Below, one piece after another: positions 15,389 to 21,874 of a stretch of DNA of 22,733 nt. The number at the start of each line of letters is the position of its first letter. The stretch's first letter is position 1. A program made the translations under genes and the position numbers. The notes beneath the pieces are model-generated. The model saw only the letters and a list, made by a program, of their open reading frames with translations. It did not search any database and was not told the DNA's origin. Origin of the DNA: CAWJHE01 sp964614855. GTDB lineage: Bacteria > Chloroflexota > Anaerolineae > Anaerolineales > UBA4823. The DNA lies in assembly GCA_964614855.1 (NCBI GenBank), contig CAZTMX010000026.1:1-22733 (forward strand). The letters are read 5' to 3'.

Positions 15389-16162
15389 CTAGTGCATTGC
15401 CCAACCGCCATCCACAACCATGGTTTGGCCGGTCATGAAATCGCTATCGTCGCTCAACAGATAGATCAATGGACCCACAAGATCTTGCGGGTACCCCGGG
15501 TGCTTAATGCATTGGGCGTCGACATGATCGTCCAACCATTTGTTGACGTGCCCAGGGTTAATATTTGCTTCCACTTCACGAAGAGATCCATCGGTCACGG
15601 TAAGCCCGGGGCACAGGCAGTTGACACGAATGCCCTGCGGGCTGATATCGCGTGCCAGGGCGCGGGTTAACCCTACCAGGGCGCCTTTTGTGGCGACATA
15701 GGGCGCAAGGTTCCACCACCCGGAGAAAAAGGTCTGAGAACCGATGTTCACCACTTTGCCTTTGCCCTGTTTGAGCATGTATGGGTACACCGCAGCGATG
15801 CATAACCAGGGTCCGCGAATGTTTACCGCCATCATGCGGTCGAATTCTTCCACGGTGTATTCATTGAAGAACTTTGCCGGCTGCCAGACGGCATTGTTCA
15901 CCAGTCCATCGATCCGCCCCCAACGCTCAGCAACCGCTTTCGCCATCTGGTCGACCTGTTCCTTGTCAGAAACATCCACTTGCAAGGCCATGGCTTCCCC
16001 GCCATCCGCCTGGATATCTTTTACAATCGCCTCGAGTGTTTCCAGAGGTGTGATATCCGTCACGACCACTTTTGCGCCCTCGCGCGCCAGGCCGTAAGCA
16101 TAGGCTTCGCCAATTCCGGCGCCTGCGCCGGTGATAATGATTACTTTCCCTTTGATGGTCAT
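15389..16162 (-). CDS. Short-chain dehydrogenase/reductase
   Basis: A classical SDR of 257 residues: TGAGAGIG (11-18) dinucleotide loop, Asp36 at the end of strand 2 (favours NAD over NADP), NNA (89-91), Asn114, Ser142, and Tyr155-Lys159 in YVATK; the end VVDGGWAMH is typical. It should oxidise or reduce an alcohol/carbonyl group in the cytoplasm. Placed between the DUF1116 and FdrA genes, it could do the job that ureidoglycolate dehydrogenase (AllD, an unrelated fold) does before AllFGH in the allantoin pathway: making an N-carbamoyl amide for phosphorolysis. That role is inference. AAGGAG lies eight to nine bases before the ATG. Confidence 0.92.
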   Translation of the reverse strand: MTIKGKVIIITGAGAGIGEAYAYGLAREGAKVVVTDITPLETLEAIVKDIQADGGEAMALQVDVSDKEQVDQMAKAVAERWGRIDGLVNNAVWQPAKFFNEYTVEEFDRMMAVNIRGPWLCIAAVYPYMLKQGKGKVVNIGSQTFFSGWWNLAPYVATKGALVGLTRALARDISPQGIRVNCLCPGLTVTDGSLREVEANINPGHVNKWLDDHVDAQCIKHPGYPQDLVGPLIYLLSDDSDFMTGQTMVVDGGWAMH

Positions 16163-16199
16163 AATCCATTCTCCTTCGTCTGGTTATTGATAGAAAGGT

Positions 16200-17459
16200 T
16201 TAGCGGAGATATTTTTCAGCAAACGCCCGCAGTGCATCCTGGAAGGGCTTCATCGGCGGGATCACCATACCCGCGCCGATCATTTCACCCACACCGGGGT
16301 CTTTATGGGTCATTGCCGTGTCGATGATCGGCACAGTATTTGTCTCCACAACTTTGCGGATATCGATACCCACCGGGCCGCCGCGAAAATCTAGCGCCGG
16401 GATGGTGAAGTGCGGGTTCTCTCCGATGGTGATCTCGTACATATCATTGGTGTAGCGGAAGGCATCTTCTACCGAACCGCCAACCAGGTGCAGGATGGCC
16501 GGCGCGCCGGCCATGACAAAGGCGCCCACGCCTGCGGTTTCGGTGATACACGAGTCGCCGATATCATTTTCGGCCTCTTCATAGCGGTAGCCGGGGAACA
16601 TGGGACCGTCGATCGGCGCAGCAGGCCCCGTGAACCATTGGTCACCCAGACCGCTTACCCGGATGCCGAAATCCACGCCGTTGCGGGCCATGACGGATAC
16701 GATGGAACAATACTCGATGTTGTGCGCCGCCAGCATGGTGGCTTTACAGGCGCCCATGCCGATAAATGTGAAGTAGCTCGGGTTTTGATTCCAGAAACGT
16801 AAGATATCGGCCACTACTTTTCGATCATCCACTGCTTCAACCAGGAAGGGTGACATGGCCTTGGCAAACAATGAGGTGGCAGCGTTGCTGCGGTTGTGCA
16901 TCTCGTCATTCATATGCAGCGCTTGCGCTTGCAATCGCTTGATGTTCAAACCGCCGCTGGCCTTAAGCGCTGCTTTCAAAGCTGGAGCAAAGACCGTATT
17001 TGTCCAGCGGATGGCATCCTGGGCTTTTTGATCGTACGCGCCAAAGATTAAGCGGTCGGTCAGCACGCCTGCATAGGCTTTAATATTGTTGGGCGCATTT
17101 TCGATAATGTAGAGTGGGGTGGAGCGGGTGATGATGCCGGTCATGCCGCCAACACCGCCGTGGTGGTGATTGGGCGAGAATTTGATCTCACCGCTGCCGG
17201 CCAGACCTTCCGCCTCTGCGGGGGTTTTGGCTAAACCCTGGTAAATCAATGCGCCGATCACCGCGCCGCGTGTGGAGCCCGGCATTTTTTCCCAGCTAAT
17301 CGGTGGGCCAGCGTGGAAGACTTCGTTCTCTTGCATATCAGGGAAGAATTCACCGGCCAATTGGATGTCTACCAATACAGGCTCGGAGCCGAGGATTCTT
17401 TTGAGTGCTTCAGCGTTGGCTGAGTTGATACGTTCGCTTAAAGTCAGTTTTTCAGTCAT
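16200..17459 (-). CDS. DUF1116 protein (AllG/YlbE family)
   Basis: The 419-residue protein aligns along its length with my memory of E. coli YlbE/AllG: HAGPPISWEKM (49-59), RGAVIGALIYQGLAK, SPNHHHGGVGGMTG (95-108), MARNGVDFGIRVSGLGDQWF (257-276), GDSCITETAGVGAFVMAG (301-318) and DIRKVVETNTVPIIDTAMTHK. AllG is the largest conserved piece of the three-part carbamoyltransferase; the HHH cluster and the GDSCITET loop are plausible active-site elements. It begins the second part of the cluster, after a 159-base spacer, and may have its own promoter: TATAGT lies at 17483-17488 (minus) but without a good -35. AAAGGA is eight bases before the ATG. Confidence 0.9.
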   Translation of the reverse strand: MTEKLTLSERINSANAEALKRILGSEPVLVDIQLAGEFFPDMQENEVFHAGPPISWEKMPGSTRGAVIGALIYQGLAKTPAEAEGLAGSGEIKFSPNHHHGGVGGMTGIITRSTPLYIIENAPNNIKAYAGVLTDRLIFGAYDQKAQDAIRWTNTVFAPALKAALKASGGLNIKRLQAQALHMNDEMHNRSNAATSLFAKAMSPFLVEAVDDRKVVADILRFWNQNPSYFTFIGMGACKATMLAAHNIEYCSIVSVMARNGVDFGIRVSGLGDQWFTGPAAPIDGPMFPGYRYEEAENDIGDSCITETAGVGAFVMAGAPAILHLVGGSVEDAFRYTNDMYEITIGENPHFTIPALDFRGGPVGIDIRKVVETNTVPIIDTAMTHKDPGVGEMIGAGMVIPPMKPFQDALRAFAEKYLR

Positions 17460-17543
17460 ATTGATCGTCCTTTCTAATATTGACTATAGCAGCACCAATC
17501 CGAATAATGATGAGGTATTCTATTCAAAAGTTACAACTTAGTA

Positions 17544-17586
17544 AATCGCCGTCATTTCAATTGTTGTTATGAAATCGACGGCGATT
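17544..17586. repeat. 16-bp inverted repeat between the SIS and DUF1116 genes
   Basis: AATCGCCGTCATTTCA (17544-17559) and TGAAATCGACGGCGATT (17570-17586) pair along 16 bp with one bulged base around a 10-base loop. It lies 33 bases beyond the SIS stop. Only three Ts follow on the minus strand, so it is not a standard terminator. It could be an operator, a processing site or a stabilising hairpin that sets different expression for the two parts of the cluster. The rest of 17460-17618 is AT-rich and holds no gene. Confidence 0.7.
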
Positions 17587-17618
17587 GATTTGCGTCTAAA
17601 GAAAAATTGTGCAGGTAG

Positions 17619-18794
17619 CTAAAGCGGATTACCCGAAAAATCCTGGTGCTTCAGCTGGCTATGGCTGGAAAGCGCCTCGTTAAACCAGATCGGATCACCG
17701 TCTGGGGTTGCCCATGGTCCTTCAAAGGCACGAAAATAGGGCTCGCCAGTGGCTGCCGAAAGATCTGAGGCGAACATCTCAAGCAAGTCAGAATATACCA
17801 GGGGGGTCATTTCTTCCGCCAGGTGGCCTTTGACCGGCAGCACAACATCCGCCAGAGAAGCAATCTCAGTTTCGCCTTGCTCTACTACTGCAATCAAGGT
17901 GCCTTGAACGCGCTTGATCACTTTGGCTTGCTCCACTGCACGGCTGTAGGATAAACCGGGCGGCGCAATCAGAAAAGTTGGCATGCCCGTGCGTTTGAGA
18001 AAGCGCTGCAGATGTACCCACTCCTCTAAATCTTGGGCGTGGGCGAGGCTGCCTTCTGCCTCCAGGATTTTGGCTGCAGAAAACATGGCGCTGCCCATGT
18101 TGGGGCCACCGCCCAGGAAGATGTAGCCTGGGGCATTTTTCAGGTCATTTGCCAGTTGTCTGACTGCCTCGCTGTTGGCTTGATGAGTGGCTTCGCCGAT
18201 ATCTGCCGCCAGCATAAATTGATCGCGTATCGTGCGGCCGTCTTTGTAACTGATCGTCCCGCGCACTTCGGCAAATCTCAACGCCACCTGGTAAAGAGCG
18301 ATCTGTGTTGCCGTGTAGGTTCGGACGCGCGGGATATCCATGGCGGGTACGGTAACATCCAATACCATATCCGATAGATTTGCCGCTTTTGAATTTGCAT
18401 TGCAGGTGACTGCCATCGTATATGCGCCAGCTTCCTTCGCCAACGCCAGGCCTTCAACGGTACGTGCAACCTCACCCGAGACTGAAATGCCGATAGCCAG
18501 CGCAAGATGCGGGCGTTTGGTTTCAAAATAGGGTGTGGTGTAGCGGGAAAATTCCAAAGCCGTGAGCGCTTCCATAGGCATCTGAGCCCATTTGTTGAAC
18601 GCCATGCGGGTGGTTACCGCTGCGTTATGTGAATCACCACAGCCAAATGCATAAACTCTTTTTATTTCCAGACTGGCTTTGTGATCCAACCGCTCACGTA
18701 CCATCCGGTCAAATTTTGGCGTGAATTCCCTGAGCAGTGCTGGTTTACTTAATACTTGTTGCCGGATATGTCCGGGCTCACCGGTTCGTCCCAT
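17619..18794 (-). CDS. Double-SIS-domain sugar isomerase/deglycase-like protein
   Basis: The 391-residue protein has two SIS (phosphosugar-binding) domains, about 44-178 and 220-350, as in the isomerase half of GlmS, AgaS and the FrlB/FraB deglycases, but no glutaminase domain. Visible elements are VYAFGCGDSHNAA (47-59), GISVSGEVARTVEG (102-115), FLGGGPNMGSAMFSAAKILE (226-245) and EEWVHLQRF (257-265). With a PfkB kinase two genes upstream, it may split or isomerise the phosphorylated sugar conjugate, as the FrlD kinase/FrlB deglycase pair does for fructoselysine; the actual substrate is unknown. AAAGGA lies about ten bases before the ATG, within a small inverted repeat GGATC-GA-GATCC. It starts 57 bases after the YjbQ stop. 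Confidence 0.88.
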   Translation of the reverse strand: MGRTGEPGHIRQQVLSKPALLREFTPKFDRMVRERLDHKASLEIKRVYAFGCGDSHNAAVTTRMAFNKWAQMPMEALTALEFSRYTTPYFETKRPHLALAIGISVSGEVARTVEGLALAKEAGAYTMAVTCNANSKAANLSDMVLDVTVPAMDIPRVRTYTATQIALYQVALRFAEVRGTISYKDGRTIRDQFMLAADIGEATHQANSEAVRQLANDLKNAPGYIFLGGGPNMGSAMFSAAKILEAEGSLAHAQDLEEWVHLQRFLKRTGMPTFLIAPPGLSYSRAVEQAKVIKRVQGTLIAVVEQGETEIASLADVVLPVKGHLAEEMTPLVYSDLLEMFASDLSAATGEPYFRAFEGPWATPDGDPIWFNEALSSHSQLKHQDFSGNPL

Positions 18795-18851
18795 GAGGAT
18801 CTCGATCCTTTCTTATTAATTCCTGAATCTATAAATTGTCGAAAAATCTAA

Positions 18852-19262
18852 TTATTGAGAGCGGATGATTTGCACCTGAACTTCTCGATCCCTAGGTCCA
18901 TCAAATTCAAAAAACAGGATGGATTGCGAGTGTCCAAGATACAGATCACCGTCTTCAATGGCGATATTTACTGAATTACCTACCAGCACCAATTTTACAT
19001 GACCGGCTGCATCTGCAGGGGTATCCAATGTGTGGCGAAAAGTCGCCCGCGTTGGCACTAACCTGTCGAATTCATTCAGAATGTCAGCTGCACCAAGGGG
19101 GTCGGAAGCTGAGTTTAGGGTAATTCCCGCAGTTGTATGTGGGGAATACACAATGCATAACCCTTCTTTGACGCCACTCTCTTTGACATATTGGCGTACC
19201 TGGTCTGTAACATTTACTAGCTCTGTACTGGCATTTGATTTGAATGGGATGTGATGGATCAT
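18852..19262 (-). CDS. yjbQ: YjbQ/UPF0047 family protein
   Basis: The 136-residue protein shows the YjbQ signatures: SPHTTAGITLN (40-50), His77, GHVKLVLVGNSV (87-98), GDLYLGHSQSILFFEFDG (105-122) and PRDREVQVQI. The family forms compact trimers with a conserved His/Asp pocket. Some members have weak thiamine-phosphate synthase activity (TIGR00149), but the physiological role is unsettled. Embedded between the PfkB and SIS genes, it may act on the same imported compound (inference). I use the ATG at 19262 because GAGG lies five bases upstream; an in-frame GTG at 19268 falls within that site and is unlikely. Confidence 0.9.
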   Translation of the reverse strand: MIHHIPFKSNASTELVNVTDQVRQYVKESGVKEGLCIVYSPHTTAGITLNSASDPLGAADILNEFDRLVPTRATFRHTLDTPADAAGHVKLVLVGNSVNIAIEDGDLYLGHSQSILFFEFDGPRDREVQVQIIRSQ

Positions 19263-19274
19263 TTTCACCTCGAT

Positions 19275-20213
19275 TTAAAAATAAGTACTTAGCATGTTTT
19301 CTGATAATTCTCTGACTAATGGACGGAGATAATTCAACCGGTCCAATACTTGTTCCTTTGTAACCGACAAGGCATGCAGAGCTCCAAATCCTTCAATAAG
19401 GAAGGATGCCGAAATTGTGGCACACAACGCAGCCTCGGTTGCGTTCCCAGTCTTTTGCATCCCGACCATAAACCCGCCGCAGAAAGAATCGCCTGCGCCG
19501 GTGGCGTCAACAACCTTAGCCGGATAGGCGGGGACATGGTAATACTTTCCATCATCAGGATTGTGGACGACACAACCGTGGTGCCCCATTTTTACGGCAT
19601 GTAAATCTGGAGCTATTGTCTGGAGTTTTTCTAATAAATCCGCCAGGGCCAGGTCTCCGAAAAGCGCTTTCACTTCCTCGATGCTTGGTAAGAAACCAGC
19701 AAGATGCTTCCACAATTCAACTTTGTGGCCTTGGCTGACGTCGATTTGATCTGGGATAACTATTAAGTCAAGGTACGTGGGAACATTCTTATTAATTAAG
19801 TATTCCACCAAATTGGCCTGGGTTACACCAGGTAGTGCACAAATCAGAACCCCCTCCGCTCCACTGATTGTCTTTGGTAAATCAGCGATACCGGGGTCTA
19901 GAAAAGCATTTTTGCCAGAGTCAAGACGGTAAATGATCTGTCGTTTGCCGCCTCCCTCATGCAAGATCCAAACATGGAAATTTGGGTAATTGATCCGTCT
20001 AACCCCAGAAATATCCAAACCTTGTTGAGTAAGCAAGTCCAGGTATCCCTGAGGGTAATTTTCTCCAACTGGAGTGATGATGCCAATGGCTTCATCCCAG
20101 AATTTTGCGCCTATTGCAGAATACAAAGCATTACCACCGGGAGCAGACCACTCTATGGTTCCATCTGGCAAAACTGTATCATCAAGAGTAAAACCGCCAA
20201 TTGTATAATACAT
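19275..20213 (-). CDS. PfkB-family carbohydrate kinase
   Basis: The 312-residue protein is an ATP-dependent kinase of the ribokinase/PfkB family, which phosphorylates sugars, nucleosides and Amadori compounds. It has the substrate-binding APGGNALYSA (24-33), VKMGHHGCVV (207-216) and the C-terminal signature DATGAGDSFCGGF (236-248) with catalytic Asp242. Length and motifs are complete, so it should be active. The N-terminus is short (MYYTIGGFTLDDTV). It follows EcfT by 14 bases and precedes yjbQ by six, which ties it to the imported substrate. The exact sugar cannot be read from the sequence; FrlD-like, nucleoside kinase-like and ribokinase-like roles are all open. Confidence 0.9.
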   Translation of the reverse strand: MYYTIGGFTLDDTVLPDGTIEWSAPGGNALYSAIGAKFWDEAIGIITPVGENYPQGYLDLLTQQGLDISGVRRINYPNFHVWILHEGGGKRQIIYRLDSGKNAFLDPGIADLPKTISGAEGVLICALPGVTQANLVEYLINKNVPTYLDLIVIPDQIDVSQGHKVELWKHLAGFLPSIEEVKALFGDLALADLLEKLQTIAPDLHAVKMGHHGCVVHNPDDGKYYHVPAYPAKVVDATGAGDSFCGGFMVGMQKTGNATEAALCATISASFLIEGFGALHALSVTKEQVLDRLNYLRPLVRELSENMLSTYF

Positions 20214-20227
20214 GAATATTCACTTCA

Positions 20228-21019
20228 TCAAAAATTGAATGAACCAATTCCCATAGCACGTAATGAGATGGCGACTATGCTCAAAACGCCGTAACCAATC
20301 AATACTTTCCGATCGAAAGGTGTATATTCTAATGGTCTGATGGTCGTTCGCTTGGCAGTACTGCTCATCGCCTTCGATTCAACTGCCAGCGCCAGTTGTT
20401 GGGCGATGCGTAGAGAACTGATCATCAAAGGTCCCATAATTGCCGCATAATTTTTCATGCGTACGATGACACCACCTTTATTCACATCCAGCCCCCGAGA
20501 GCGCTGCGCCTCGATAATCCCATTTCCTACTCCGACGACTGTAGGCAGAAACCGCAAGGCAATCGCAAGTGCGAATGCAGCCTTTGGGGGCAAACCTATG
20601 CCTCGCATGCCTAAAATCATATCTCGTTGAGGAGTGGTCAACATCAAGCTGATAGGAGCGATCACCATATTGAGGATGCGAAATGCCATGCCCAAGCCAT
20701 AAATCGCGCCCAAATCGGTGACATAAATAGATCCTAAGCGAAAAATTTCTTTGCCTGGGTGGAAAAGCAGCGGCCACATAATCAGAGAGATGATGACCAA
20801 TAACGACAGGGATTTAAGTACTATCATTATCCTTTTAAAAGGAACGCCACCAAGGACATTGATCGCCATGATGGCAAAAAAGAAGGGTCCAAGAAATAGA
20901 GGGTTGGTAAACAAGACGCTAATGAGGAAAATCACTCCTACGCCAATAAGCTTTACGCGTGGATCCATATCATAAAGGAATGAGGAACCTTTTGTATATA
21001 ATTCAAATTGAATTGACAT
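20228..21019 (-). CDS. ecfT: ECF transporter transmembrane component EcfT
   Basis: The 263-residue membrane protein has about five hydrophobic segments and the EcfT/CbiQ layout, including DPRVKLIGV (19-27) and long coupling helices. The first coupling motif is SRG in EAQRSRGLDV; the second, usually ARG-like, is SKA in AVESKAMSS. EcfT links the two ATPases to a substrate-binding S component in the membrane. No S component is present in this window; it may lie beyond the right edge or be shared (group II ECF). It begins six bases after the upstream ATPase stop, with AAGGGA as ribosome site. Confidence 0.9.
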   Translation of the reverse strand: MSIQFELYTKGSSFLYDMDPRVKLIGVGVIFLISVLFTNPLFLGPFFFAIMAINVLGGVPFKRIMIVLKSLSLLVIISLIMWPLLFHPGKEIFRLGSIYVTDLGAIYGLGMAFRILNMVIAPISLMLTTPQRDMILGMRGIGLPPKAAFALAIALRFLPTVVGVGNGIIEAQRSRGLDVNKGGVIVRMKNYAAIMGPLMISSLRIAQQLALAVESKAMSSTAKRTTIRPLEYTPFDRKVLIGYGVLSIVAISLRAMGIGSFNF

Positions 21020-21025
21020 AGATAA

Positions 21026-21874
21026 TTATCCCTTCAGCATGAGCCGTCTGTAGGATGCGACAGCTTCTTCAACCGTCAAGACATCCCGATCTAATCCATA
21101 ATCGGCTAATGCCTGGGCAATACGGGTAATTTGTGGGGCTTCGATAAAAGCTTTTCTCAGCAGATCATCTTGTACAAAAATTTCTCTTGGTGTTCCCTCT
21201 GCTAATACCTGACTTTGAGCCATCAGCACAACCCGGGAGGCATACGCTGTAACAATTCGCATGTCATGGGTGATCATCACGATCGTCTGTCCGGATTCAT
21301 GCAGGTCCTTAATCAAGTTCATCATCGCTTCGCCGCCTTTCCAGTCCATCCCAGTTGTTGGCTCATCGATGATCATTAATGGCGGGTTCATTGCCAGGAT
21401 CGTTCCAACAGCCAATTTTTGCCGTTGACCACGACTTAGCGCAAAAGGATATTCTTCTTCAAAACCCTTTAGTTCCACAGTTTCTAATACTCGATTGATC
21501 CTTTTATGTATTTCATCCTCAGGAATGTGCAGATTTTTTAAACCGAATTCCAGTTCACTGCGCACTGTCAGATTAAAGATTTGGTGATCTGGATTTTGAT
21601 AACAATACCCCACTCTGGTCGCCATCTGATCCAGAGGAATATTCTTGGTTTCTTCTCCATTTACTAGAACCTTGCCCTTTTCTGGCAGGAGGATTCCATT
21701 AAAATGTTTGAGCAGTGTGGTTTTTCCGGCGCCATTCTGCCCGATAATGGCAACAAATTCACCTGGTTGAATTTGCAAATTGATGTCTCGCAGTGCCCAG
21801 TCCTGGTTTTCATAACGAAACCACAGGTTTTGAACATCGACGATTGTCTTTTGATCAGGTTTAAGCTCTGTCAT
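21026..21874 (-). CDS. ecfA: ECF transporter ATPase (EcfA-type)
   Basis: The 282-residue ABC ATPase has Walker A GQNGAGKTT (45-53), Q-loop YQNPDHQIFNLTV (92-104, typical of ECF ATPases), signature LSRGQRQK (146-153), Walker B LMIIDEPTTG (166-175) and H-loop His203 in ITHDM. All catalytic elements are intact. It powers uptake together with the preceding, homologous ATPase and EcfT. Its ATG lies inside the end of the upstream gene (14-base overlap), so translation is coupled. It may be the EcfA1 or EcfA2 half; I cannot decide which. Confidence 0.93.
   Translation of the reverse strand: MTELKPDQKTIVDVQNLWFRYENQDWALRDINLQIQPGEFVAIIGQNGAGKTTLLKHFNGILLPEKGKVLVNGEETKNIPLDQMATRVGYCYQNPDHQIFNLTVRSELEFGLKNLHIPEDEIHKRINRVLETVELKGFEEEYPFALSRGQRQKLAVGTILAMNPPLMIIDEPTTGMDWKGGEAMMNLIKDLHESGQTIVMITHDMRIVTAYASRVVLMAQSQVLAEGTPREIFVQDDLLRKAFIEAPQITRIAQALADYGLDRDVLTVEEAVASYRRLMLKG

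Noticed and set aside
11504..17459. Calling this an allantoin-degradation operon
   Set aside because: The AllFGH-family genes are present but no allantoinase, allantoate amidohydrolase, AllD-type dehydrogenase or carbamate kinase is visible, and the neighbours point to sugar chemistry.
17544..17586. Intrinsic terminator after the SIS gene
   Set aside because: The hairpin is strong but is not followed by a T-run on either strand, so I list it as an inverted repeat.
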